A stretch of 38,873 nt of DNA from Bacteroidota bacterium (GTDB taxonomy: Bacteria > Bacteroidota > Bacteroidia > 2-12-FULL-35-15): assembly GCA_947479085.1 (NCBI GenBank), contig CANJYB010000034.1, forward strand, positions 1 through 38,873, written 5' to 3'. A model generated the notes under the pieces. That model was not told where the DNA came from and did not search any database. It saw only the letters and a list, made by a program, of their open reading frames with translations. This document shows, piece after piece, positions 27,639 through 35,342 of this stretch (its first letter is position 1; every line of letters starts with the position of its first letter). A program made the translations under genes and the position numbers.

Positions 27639-28427
27639 ATGAATTATATTTTACCTTATATACCCGAACGCCCTGCCAAACCAAGAAACAGTGGAATTAC
27701 CATGATGATGGACAAAGGTCTTAGCATCCGCCAGGTGGAAGATTTTTTGTCTGCCAATTCGGAACTGACAGATGTGGTGAAACTTGGTTTTGGCACCTCT
27801 TATATGACCAACAATATTGAACAGAAAATAAAGCTATACAAGGAAGCCGGAATGAAGGTATACCTGGGTGGTACATTGTTCGAAGCTTTTATAGTTCGGA
27901 ATATGTTTGAGGATTATATCCGTGTTCTTGATAAACTAAAGCTGGAATGTGCCGAAGTTTCGGATGGTTCCATTGTGATGCCGCACGATAAAAAGTGTGA
28001 ATACATTCATGCTCTTTCTAAAAACCATACTGTTTTTTCAGAAGTAGGTTCCAAGGAAGCAGGTATCATCATTCACCCTGCCAAATGGGTATCGATGATG
28101 AATGCCGAACTTAGTGCCGGTTCGTGGAAAGTGATTGCAGAAGCCAGGGAAAGCGGAAATGTTGGTATTTACCGCGCAAACGGGAATGCGCATACCATCT
28201 TAATTAATAAGATTCTTGCCAAAGTAAAACGTGAAGATATATTATGGGAAGCCCCGCAAAAAGCGCAACAGGTTTGGTTTATCAAATTACTTGGTGCCAA
28301 TGTAAACCTTGGAAACATTTCTTATGATGATGTTATTCCTTTGGAAACGTTAAGACTTGGACTAAGAGGGGATACCTTTTTCAGTTACTTACCTGCCGAA
28401 TTAAAACAAAAAATAAAAGTGGAGTAA
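27639..28427 (+). CDS. Phosphosulfolactate synthase-like (ComA-family) enzyme
   Basis: A 262-residue TIM-barrel-type protein matching the ComA/phosphosulfolactate synthase family: RPAKPRNSGITMMMDKGLSI, VVKLGFGTSYMT, KVYLGGTLFEAF, AEVSDGSIVMP and VFSEVGSKEAG are typical blocks. The family adds sulfite to phosphoenolpyruvate to give (R)-phosphosulfolactate, the first step of coenzyme M synthesis in methanogens and of sulfolactate synthesis in some bacteria. In Bacteroidota a link to sulfonate metabolites such as sulfonolipids is possible but not shown. No other sulfonate genes are in the window. It is followed by an inverted heptamer array and then a rhodanese gene on the same strand. Confidence 0.85.
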   Translation: MNYILPYIPERPAKPRNSGITMMMDKGLSIRQVEDFLSANSELTDVVKLGFGTSYMTNNIEQKIKLYKEAGMKVYLGGTLFEAFIVRNMFEDYIRVLDKLKLECAEVSDGSIVMPHDKKCEYIHALSKNHTVFSEVGSKEAGIIIHPAKWVSMMNAELSAGSWKVIAEARESGNVGIYRANGNAHTILINKILAKVKREDILWEAPQKAQQVWFIKLLGANVNLGNISYDDVIPLETLRLGLRGDTFFSYLPAELKQKIKVE

Positions 28428-28428
28428 A

Positions 28429-28522
28429 AAGTCACAAGTAGTAAGTATTAAGTCTAAAGTATGCTTCCGGCTTAATACCAAATACTCTGTACTTTAGACT
28501 TCGTACATAATACTTTATACTT
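28429..28522. repeat. Inverted 7-base array filling a same-strand gap
   Basis: Five contiguous heptamers of the type AAGTNNN (28429-28463), a 17-base centre, then six contiguous heptamers of the type NNNACTT (28481-28522). The arms contain a perfect 12-base inverted repeat (AAGTCTAAAGTA with TACTTTAGACTT, 28450-28461 and 28490-28501). The array starts one base after a stop codon and ends 7 bases before the next ATG. Confidence 0.85.
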
Positions 28523-28529
28523 AAACAAT

Positions 28530-28844
28530 ATGAAAGAAATAACTGTAGCAGAACTAAAACAATTAAAAGACACGAATGCTGATTTTCAATTGATAGATGT
28601 GCGCGAACCGCATGAATTTGAAATCGCTGAAATAGGAGGGGAGCTAATACCAATGGGAGAGGTAATGGATAATCTTGATAAAATTTCGAAAACAAAGCAG
28701 GTGGTAGTGCATTGCAAAATGGGCGGACGTTCCGGAGCCATTGTAAGCAACTTAGAATCCCAGGGATATACCAATGTGTATAACCTTAAAGGGGGAATCA
28801 ATGCTTGGTCCAATGAAATTGATCCTTCTATACCAAAATACTAA
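28530..28844 (+). CDS. Single-domain rhodanese-like protein
   Basis: A 104-residue rhodanese fold. LIDVREPHEFEIAEI (residues 21-35) is the usual first motif, and the active-site loop is HCKMGGRS with the persulfide-forming Cys62. The loop length fits small sulfurtransferases of the GlpE/PspE type, which pass sulfane sulfur to acceptors. It is cytosolic. Its ATG lies 7 bases after an inverted array that could mask the ribosome-binding region in the mRNA. The neighbouring gene upstream uses sulfite in its family reaction, so a sulfur-related link is possible but is only an inference from position. Confidence 0.9.
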   Translation: MKEITVAELKQLKDTNADFQLIDVREPHEFEIAEIGGELIPMGEVMDNLDKISKTKQVVVHCKMGGRSGAIVSNLESQGYTNVYNLKGGINAWSNEIDPSIPKY

Positions 28845-28876
28845 ACTATTTAACTACAAAACTCCAAACTTAATTT

Positions 28877-29509
28877 ATGATAGATCTTTTTCGCCACATT
28901 CTTCATCTTGATTTTGAATGGCTGTTTCAAAATTATGGAACAACCGTTTATTTTATTTTATTCCTTGTTATATTTATAGAAACCGGATTGGTGATAATGC
29001 CATTTCTTCCTGGCGATTCGCTTTTGTTTACTGCTGGTTTGTTTGCCCGATTGGGTTATCTTAATATCGCTACTTTAATTTGTCTTTTATTGGTAGCCGC
29101 CATAGTGGGAGATAATGTTAATTACTGGATAGGACGGAAAATAGGATTGCGAATAATGCATTTAAAAATAAGAGGTAAAGTTTTGGTAAAACAGGAATAC
29201 CTTGACAAAACACATTCATTTTATGAAAAATACGGGACAAAGACTATAATTATGGCCCGATTTGTACCCATAGTGAGAACGTTTGCACCATTTGCAGCCG
29301 GGATTGCAGAAATGAATTATCGTAAATTCTTTTCGTTTGATATTTTAGGTGGAGCTATGTGGATATTGTCTTTAACCTTTGCAGGTTACTTCTTAGGTCA
29401 TTTCGAATGGATAAGAACCCATATTGAAATGGTTGCATTACTTATCATATTTGTTTCTGTTTTACCTATTATTATAGAGGTATTCAAAGCAAGAAGAGCA
29501 AAAAAATAA
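28877..29509 (+). CDS. DedA-family membrane protein
   Basis: A 210-residue integral membrane protein of the DedA/VTT group. It shows the typical FIETGLVIMPFLPGDSLLF near residues 33-51, the GDNVNYWIGRKIGLRI block, and the ARFVPIVRTFAPFAAGIAEMNYRKF block with conserved Arg and Pro residues. Family members act in undecaprenyl-phosphate recycling and lipid scrambling or export. The target here is not known. It follows the rhodanese gene by 32 bases on the same strand, so the two probably share a transcript. Confidence 0.93.
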   Translation: MIDLFRHILHLDFEWLFQNYGTTVYFILFLVIFIETGLVIMPFLPGDSLLFTAGLFARLGYLNIATLICLLLVAAIVGDNVNYWIGRKIGLRIMHLKIRGKVLVKQEYLDKTHSFYEKYGTKTIIMARFVPIVRTFAPFAAGIAEMNYRKFFSFDILGGAMWILSLTFAGYFLGHFEWIRTHIEMVALLIIFVSVLPIIIEVFKARRAKK

Positions 29510-29523
29510 CCTTCGCTTTTACA

Positions 29524-29579
29524 TCACACGTGTGAGATAGAGTAAAAAAACTATTTTACCCACTAACACACGTGTGTTA
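29524..29579. other. Nested palindromes centred every 21 bases
   Basis: TCACACGTGTGA (29524-29535), GTAAAA...TTTTAC (29542-29559) and TAACACACGTGTGTTA (29564-29579) have centres at 29529.5, 29550.5 and 29571.5. The whole is also an imperfect inverted repeat around the middle centre. It lies between the convergent dedA and VOC genes. Confidence 0.75.
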
Positions 29580-29624
29580 TGAAATAATCTGTTTTCAGGA
29601 AATAATTTTAAATAAGAGGTAAAG

Positions 29625-30023
29625 CTATTTAAAAGAAGTTTCTTCCCAAATCTCAATATGGTTGCCTTCGGGGTCATTAATCCAGGCGAAGTTTCCTTCG
29701 GCCTGGGTTTCTATCCCATGCACTTTTATTTTTCTGTTTTTCAGATGGTCAACCAGTTTCTGCAAATTACTTACACGGTAGTTCACCATATAAGATTCTT
29801 CTTCAGTTTTGGGGCGGTATTTACTTTTAATTATAGTCCAGGCAAAATTGGCTTTCTTTCCATTTACAGGTTCGGTGTAAAAAAAAGAGGCGAACGAAGC
29901 AGTACCAACAGCAGTCATTTTATAATCAATACCCAGGTGTTCCTTATACCATTCGGCCAGTTTTATGGGGTCTTCCGAATAAATAAAAGCACCACCTACA
30001 TGTTCTGAAAAAGATTTTGGCAT
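29625..30023 (-). CDS. VOC-family (glyoxalase/bleomycin-resistance fold) protein
   Basis: A 132-residue protein with the two beta-alpha-beta-beta-beta modules of the VOC superfamily: GGAFIYSEDPIKLAEWYKEHLGIDYK in the first and NYRVSNLQKLVDHLKNRKIKVHG in the second. It ends in AWINDPEGNHIEIWE, whose Glu is a common metal ligand. Members act as metal-dependent lyases, dioxygenases or binding proteins, and no reaction can be assigned from the sequence. The promoter at 30047-30076 is one of the best in the window. Confidence 0.88.
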   Translation of the reverse strand: MPKSFSEHVGGAFIYSEDPIKLAEWYKEHLGIDYKMTAVGTASFASFFYTEPVNGKKANFAWTIIKSKYRPKTEEESYMVNYRVSNLQKLVDHLKNRKIKVHGIETQAEGNFAWINDPEGNHIEIWEETSFK

Positions 30024-30046
30024 TGTTTGTTTTTATAAAATCGTAA

Positions 30047-30076
30047 CAAATATAATAAGAAAATTTTAAACTCCAA
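30047..30076 (-). promoter_or_regulatory. Promoter of the VOC gene
   Basis: On the minus strand TTG (30076-30074), 19 bases, then TATATTTG (30054-30047): an exact fit to the Bacteroidota consensus and spacing. It lies 24 bases before the ATG. Confidence 0.65.
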
Positions 30077-30094
30077 CTTTCAACTTATGCTATC

Positions 30095-31879
30095 TTACAT
30101 CCTTTCGGGAACTTCAATTCCTAATAGTTTGGTAGAAGCTTTTATAACATTGCCTACCATATTTGAAAGTTGCAAACGGAAAATTTTCTTTTCGTTGTTT
30201 TCTTCCTTTAAAATAGAGGTGTCATGGTAATACTGGCTGTATTCCTTTGCCAGGTCGTATGTATAGTTTGCTATCAATGCCGGGCTGAATTCCTTGGCCG
30301 CTTGTTGTATAATGGTCTCAAAACTATGAACCTTAATAATCAATTCTTTCTCTTTCGGTAAAACGGATGTAATTTCCATTGTTTCAGAAGAATCAAAATG
30401 AATTCCGGCATCTGTTGCCTTTCGTAACATAGCTTGTACCCTCACATAATTAAACATAATGAAAGGAGCTGTGTTGCCGTTAAAATCAATAGATTCTGCA
30501 GGGTTGAAAAGCATTTTCTTTTTAGGGTCTACTTTCAGTAGGAAATATTTTAAAGCACCTAAACCAATAGTCTTGTATAAATGTTGAGCTTCTTCTTCTG
30601 TAAGATTATCTACTTTACCAAGCTCCTTTGTAGTTGCTTCAGCAGTTTTAATCATTTCACTCATCAGGTCATCAGCATCCACCACGGTTCCTTCCCTCGA
30701 TTTCATTTTACCTTCTGGCAATTCGACCATACCATACGACAAGTGGTGTAACCCTTTTGCCCAGCTATATCCCAGTTTGTTCAATATAAGTGATAATACC
30801 TTAAAATGATAATCCTGCTCGTTGGCAACGGTGAAAATCAATTTCTCAAAATGTACTTCTTCAAAGCGTTGTAAAGCTGTTCCCAAGTCCTGGGTCATGT
30901 ATAAAGATGTTCCATCACTCCTTAACAATGTTTTTTCATCCAATCCGTCAGCAGTTAAATCAATAAACACAGAATTATCTTCTCTCCGTTTTAAAATACC
31001 CTTTGCCAATCCATCGTCAATAATGTTTTTCCCTAATAAATAGGTATTGCTTTCGTAATAGGTTTTGTCAAAATCAACACCCATCATTTTATAAGAAACA
31101 TCAAAACCTTTGTAAACCCAACCGTTCATCATCTCCCAAAGCGAACGTACTGCCTTATCTCCTTTTTCCCATTTCAAAAGCATCTCCTTTGTTTGAAGCA
31201 CCAGCGGAGCATTTTTCTCCGCTTCCTCTTCGCTCATTCCTTTCGCTTTCAGGTCGGTTGCTTCCAGCTTATAATGCTTATCAAACTCCACATAATATTT
31301 CCCAACCAAATGATCTCCTTTTATTCCACTCGATTCGGGTGTTTCGCCATTACCCCATTTTTGCCAGGCAAGCATGGACTTACAAATATGTATTCCCCGG
31401 TCGTTAACTATATTGGTTTTAACCACTTTGTTTCCTGCCGCCTTTAATATTTCCGCTACCGAAAAACCAAGCAGGTTATTCCTCACATGACCAAGGTGCA
31501 ACGGTTTATTTGTGTTAGGGGAGGAGTACTCCACCATTACAACCGGTGCATTTTCAGGGAGTTTAGTTGAACTGAAATCTTTGTTTTTTACAGAATTAAA
31601 ATAATTCAACCAGTAAGAATCGGAAATAACAAGGTTTAAAAAACCTTTTACCACATTAAAATCAGCTATTTCAGAAACATTTGCTTTCAGGTAGTTTCCT
31701 ATTTCATTAGCAGTATCTTCGGGTTTTTTCTTTGAAATCTTCAGGAAATTAAAAACCACCAGGGTCAAGTCTCCGGTAAAGTCAGGGTTTGTTTTTTCGA
31801 AGGAAACAGTTTCCACTGAAGCTCCATACAGCGAATTCAGGGCTTCTTTTGTTTTCTCAGAAAGTAGTTGTTCAATCAT
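30095..31879 (-). CDS. argS: Arginyl-tRNA synthetase
   Basis: A 594-residue class I aminoacyl-tRNA synthetase that charges tRNA-Arg. It has the N-terminal Add-1 region, the signature EYSSPNTNKPLHLGHVRNN with HLGH at residues 128-131 in place of HIGH, and the second signature GKMKSREGTVV with KMKSR at 391-395 in place of KMSKS. The C-terminal anticodon-binding domain ends with LLGIEVPERM, typical of ArgRS. Length fits the family. It lies downstream of the arginase-like gene on the same strand, with an inverted octamer array between them that ends 7 bases before the argS start. Confidence 0.97.
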   Translation of the reverse strand: MIEQLLSEKTKEALNSLYGASVETVSFEKTNPDFTGDLTLVVFNFLKISKKKPEDTANEIGNYLKANVSEIADFNVVKGFLNLVISDSYWLNYFNSVKNKDFSSTKLPENAPVVMVEYSSPNTNKPLHLGHVRNNLLGFSVAEILKAAGNKVVKTNIVNDRGIHICKSMLAWQKWGNGETPESSGIKGDHLVGKYYVEFDKHYKLEATDLKAKGMSEEEAEKNAPLVLQTKEMLLKWEKGDKAVRSLWEMMNGWVYKGFDVSYKMMGVDFDKTYYESNTYLLGKNIIDDGLAKGILKRREDNSVFIDLTADGLDEKTLLRSDGTSLYMTQDLGTALQRFEEVHFEKLIFTVANEQDYHFKVLSLILNKLGYSWAKGLHHLSYGMVELPEGKMKSREGTVVDADDLMSEMIKTAEATTKELGKVDNLTEEEAQHLYKTIGLGALKYFLLKVDPKKKMLFNPAESIDFNGNTAPFIMFNYVRVQAMLRKATDAGIHFDSSETMEITSVLPKEKELIIKVHSFETIIQQAAKEFSPALIANYTYDLAKEYSQYYHDTSILKEENNEKKIFRLQLSNMVGNVIKASTKLLGIEVPERM

Positions 31880-31885
31880 AAAAAT

Positions 31886-31972
31886 AATTTTAGAATTTTA
31901 GAATTTTAGACTTGTAGAATTAAATGAATCAATGTTCATTCTAAAATTCAATAAATCTAAAATTCTAAAAAT
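31886..31972. repeat. Inverted 8-base array between the arginase-like gene and argS
   Basis: Contiguous octamers AATTTTAG (three exact copies from 31886) and ACTTGTAG face octamers of the type CTAAAATT (31941-31972). TTTTAGAATTTTAGA (31888-31902) and its complement (31956-31970) form a perfect 15-base inverted repeat. The array fills the gap between the upstream stop and 7 bases before the argS ATG. Confidence 0.85.
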
Positions 31973-32917
31973 TTAATAAGTAAGCTGGCTGACCACCTTT
32001 TGTAAAATTTCAAAGGTATTTTCTGCCATTAAGTTTTCTTTATCAAGGGTAGGATTTACTTCACATATTTCGAAACAGCAAACCTTTTCGTTCTGTACCA
32101 AACGCACACATAAACTACCTGCTTCCTTTTCAGTAATCCCGTTTCTTACAGGAGTTCCTGTTCCTTTGGAAATGGAAGAATCCATACTATCCACATCAAA
32201 TGAAACATAAATAAGGTTACAATGATTTAAGTGAGCCAGGGTGTCACGGGCAATTTTCTCCACCCCGTTGCGTTTCACCTCAGCAGTAGTAAACGTTTTT
32301 ACTTTATGTTTTTTAAGCAAATAACTTTCTTCCGGTTCCACATCACGAACACCGATGTAAACAATGTCAGAATAAGTTATTTTAGGAGAAATGCCTCCGA
32401 CTTTTTTCAGTTGATTCCATTGGTCAATGGTTTCCTTATCGGGTTTGTTCATTTTATTGGCAATATTGTCTTCTGCCAATGCCGTGGCTATGGGCATACC
32501 GTGTATGTTACCTGTTGGGGTAGTGTACGGACTATGAATATCTGCATGGGCATCAATCCAGATGACACCCAGTTTTTGTTTCGGGTAAGCCATTTTAATT
32601 CCGGCTATGGTTCCACCTGCTGTGCTATGGTCTCCGGCAAGTATTATCGGGAAACTGTTTTTTTTCAATGTTTGCGAAACCTGTTGTGCCAATCGTTCAT
32701 AGATGGCAAGAATTCCGCTGATACGTTTTGCATAGGGTGGTTTTGCCGGTTCAAAAAGCAATTGGTTTTCCACTTTTATTTCCATAGAATCAATCTGTTT
32801 AAACATATTGCTTCCATAATCCAGTGCGGCTATTTTAATGGCGTCTACACCCATACTCGCTCCGCGTGTACCGGCACCAATCTCCGACTTTACTTCAATA
32901 AATTTTACGTTTTTCAT
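31973..32917 (-). CDS. Arginase-family hydrolase (probable arginase)
   Basis: A 314-residue ureohydrolase with all manganese-binding motifs: GDHS (95-98), DAHADIH (122-128), DVDSMD (241-246) and Glu286 in EVNP. The DAHADIHSPYTTPTGNIHG loop favours arginase (arginine to ornithine and urea) over formimidoylglutamase. Agmatinase activity cannot be ruled out, and the divergent neighbour is a decarboxylase that would make agmatine if it acts on arginine. Cytosolic. Its start codon faces an array of heptamers at 32925-32993. It is probably co-transcribed with argS. Confidence 0.88.
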   Translation of the reverse strand: MKNVKFIEVKSEIGAGTRGASMGVDAIKIAALDYGSNMFKQIDSMEIKVENQLLFEPAKPPYAKRISGILAIYERLAQQVSQTLKKNSFPIILAGDHSTAGGTIAGIKMAYPKQKLGVIWIDAHADIHSPYTTPTGNIHGMPIATALAEDNIANKMNKPDKETIDQWNQLKKVGGISPKITYSDIVYIGVRDVEPEESYLLKKHKVKTFTTAEVKRNGVEKIARDTLAHLNHCNLIYVSFDVDSMDSSISKGTGTPVRNGITEKEAGSLCVRLVQNEKVCCFEICEVNPTLDKENLMAENTFEILQKVVSQLTY

Positions 32918-32924
32918 CTTTAAA

Positions 32925-32993
32925 AGATTTTAGATATTAGACATAAGACGTTAGATTTTACCTCTAACATTTATAATTTATAATTCATAATTT
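32925..32993. repeat. 7-base arrays upstream of the arginase-like gene
   Basis: Five contiguous heptamers of the type AGANNNN (32925-32959), then three ATAATTY heptamers (32973-32993). They lie in the divergent gap, 8 bases upstream of the arginase-like ATG. Confidence 0.75.
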
Positions 32994-33122
32994 CATTTGA
33001 TAAGTTGTTAATTTAAATTACTTACTTGTATGAAAATATATCAATGTAAGTTAGTTACTTTGTACAATATTAATCCTGATTCGTTTTTTTATTCATTCAT
33101 TCTTCAAATCTTTAACTAAAAT

Positions 33123-34520
33123 ATGGACAGCAAGTACCGCGATTTAATTCAACAAACCTTCGATTTTCCTCAGGAAGGATTTGAAGTTGTAGATAATGAA
33201 CTTCACTTTTACGATATTCCATTAATGGATATCATCAAGAAATACGGTACTCCACTAAAAATTTCTTATTTGCCAAAGATAAGTGCCCAGATTCAAAAAG
33301 CAAAAAAACTATTTAATGTGGCAATGGCTAAAGCCGATTACAAGGGCAAATATACATATTGTTATTGTACCAAAAGCTCTCATTTTCAATTTGTGCTGGA
33401 CGAAGCTTTAAAAAATGATATCCATCTTGAAACATCTTCCGCCTTTGATATACCATTAATAAAGGCGTTGCACGCTTCGGGCAAAATTACAAAAAACACC
33501 TATATTATACATAACGGGTACAAACGTCCCACTTATATAAAATACATAAGTGAGTTGATTAATACCGGGTTTGTGAATTCCATTCCTATTCTTGACAATA
33601 AAAATGAACTGGCACAGTTAGAAAAATTTTGTAAAAAGAAATTCAAAATTGGACTGAGGGTAGCCACAGATGAAGAACCTAAATTTGAGTTTTATACTTC
33701 CCGCCTTGGAATTCGCCAGGCAGATATTATTGACTACTATAATACAGCAATAAAAAAGAGTACTAAGTGTAATCTTAAAATGTTGCATTTCTTTATCAAT
33801 ACCGGTATCAGGGATTCAACGTATTACTGGTCCGAACTCACCAAATGCATTAATGTGTATTGCGACCTGAAAAAGGTATGTCCTACACTAGATTCATTGG
33901 ATATTGGTGGTGGATTTCCTATCCGTACCTCATTAGGGTTTAATTATGACTATGCTTACATGGCCGATGAAATTATCCAGAAAATTAAAAATATCTGTGA
34001 GGAAAGAGATGTGCCGGAACCTAATATTTTTACCGAATTTGGAAGTTTTACAGTAGGGGAGAGCGGTGCTGCCCTTTACTCCATAGTGGATATTAAAAAA
34101 CAAAATGACAACGAGTTATGGTACATGATAGACAGTTCGTTCATAACCACATTGCCCGATACCTGGGGTATTAAACAGAAATTCATTTTACTTGCCATTA
34201 ATAACTGGGACAAAGAATATACCCGCGTAAACCTTGGCGGACTAACCTGCGACAGCGATGACTACTACAATGCAGAATCGCACCTGAACCAGGTATATAT
34301 GCCTAAAACCAGCGAAAAACAAAAAGAACCGCTTTATCTTGGTTTCTTTCATACGGGAGCTTACCAGGAATCGTTGGGTGGATATGGAGGTATTCAACAT
34401 TGCCTGATACCTGCACCAAAACATGTTATTATTGACAGGGACGAAGATGGAGAAATCACCACTCATTTGTTTTCGAAAGAGCAGAGTTACAAATCGATGA
34501 TGAAAACGCTTGGATATTAA
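33123..34520 (+). CDS. Fold-III PLP decarboxylase, probable arginine decarboxylase
   Basis: A 465-residue protein of the ornithine/DAP/arginine decarboxylase 2 type. The PLP Lys is probably Lys84 in YCYCTKSSHF. The HFFINTG segment, LDIGGGFPI (about 262-269) for the cofactor phosphate, and CDSDD (376-380), the catalytic Cys of the partner subunit, are all present. Bacteroidota proteins of this length and sequence are generally annotated as arginine decarboxylase, giving agmatine for polyamine synthesis. It is much shorter than E. coli SpeA, so the substrate is an inference. It is divergent from the arginase-like gene, and a spermidine-synthase-like gene lies downstream. Confidence 0.82.
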   Translation: MDSKYRDLIQQTFDFPQEGFEVVDNELHFYDIPLMDIIKKYGTPLKISYLPKISAQIQKAKKLFNVAMAKADYKGKYTYCYCTKSSHFQFVLDEALKNDIHLETSSAFDIPLIKALHASGKITKNTYIIHNGYKRPTYIKYISELINTGFVNSIPILDNKNELAQLEKFCKKKFKIGLRVATDEEPKFEFYTSRLGIRQADIIDYYNTAIKKSTKCNLKMLHFFINTGIRDSTYYWSELTKCINVYCDLKKVCPTLDSLDIGGGFPIRTSLGFNYDYAYMADEIIQKIKNICEERDVPEPNIFTEFGSFTVGESGAALYSIVDIKKQNDNELWYMIDSSFITTLPDTWGIKQKFILLAINNWDKEYTRVNLGGLTCDSDDYYNAESHLNQVYMPKTSEKQKEPLYLGFFHTGAYQESLGGYGGIQHCLIPAPKHVIIDRDEDGEITTHLFSKEQSYKSMMKTLGY

Positions 34521-34638
34521 GCCACTTAAAAAGTACATAATTTTCCCTATTTCAATATTATTGGTATCTTTAGCACCTTAAATAACCAAATATGCCTTGA
34601 GCTTTTGTTTTTTATAAAAACAAAAGTGTTAAAAATTT

Positions 34639-35316
34639 ATGAGGAAACCATTAATCACATGTCTTCTTGGCTTATTCTGCCTGTTGTTCTGGACAGGATG
34701 TAAGCAGGATAACGAAAAATTTATTTCGGAAGGTAGCATAGAATATAGTGCTTCTGTCGTTGACTCCACCAATTCGATGGCAAGTATGGCACCCAGCAAA
34801 ATGGTTATCAAATTTAAAAATAATAAGTCCGCTGTGGAGATGAGTGCCGGTATGGGACTTTTTAACACTTCCTTTATTTCTAATCCCGAAACAAAAACCT
34901 TATTACAACTGGTAAAGCTATTGAACAAAAAGTTTTGGGTAGCAGAAGATGAATCGCAAATAAAAAAGGAGATTGAAGATTATAAAATAGAAATAAAACC
35001 CACCACCGAAACCAAAATGATAGCGGGTTATAAGTGTAAAAAATCAATAGTACATTATATTGATGGCGAATCTCCTGACTTTGTTATATATTATACGAAC
35101 GAACTAAACATTCAAAATCCTAATTTTGCCAATCCTTTTCATACTGTAGATGGGGTGTTGATGGAATACCAGATGAAAAAATTCGGGCTGGAAATGAAAT
35201 TTGTTGCTAAAAAAGTAACGAAAGAAGCAGTAGAGGATGCAACTTTCGAGGTGCCTGACGATTATAAAAAAATTACCCCAAAAGAAATGAATGAACTTTT
35301 TGGAAGCTTAGAATAA
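34639..35316 (+). CDS. Lipoprotein, DUF4412-like
   Basis: A 225-residue lipoprotein: MRKPLITCLLGLFCLLFWTGCKQDN has a lipobox (WTGC) with Cys21. The mature part (GSIEYSASVVDSTNS, MAPSKMVIKFKNNKSAVEMSAGMG, GYKCKKSIVHY) resembles DUF4412/GLPGLI-type exported Bacteroidota proteins. It is likely anchored in the periplasm. A possible -7 element TATCTTTA is at 34565-34572. The next gene begins 26 bases downstream, so the two may share a transcript. Confidence 0.7.
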   Translation: MRKPLITCLLGLFCLLFWTGCKQDNEKFISEGSIEYSASVVDSTNSMASMAPSKMVIKFKNNKSAVEMSAGMGLFNTSFISNPETKTLLQLVKLLNKKFWVAEDESQIKKEIEDYKIEIKPTTETKMIAGYKCKKSIVHYIDGESPDFVIYYTNELNIQNPNFANPFHTVDGVLMEYQMKKFGLEMKFVAKKVTKEAVEDATFEVPDDYKKITPKEMNELFGSLE

Positions 35317-35342
35317 CTCTATCTGCAGCGCATTACCAACCC

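Noticed and set aside
32231-32923. Long open frame antisense to the arginase-like gene
   Set aside because: It lies opposite a well-conserved enzyme with all catalytic motifs and encodes no recognisable domain.
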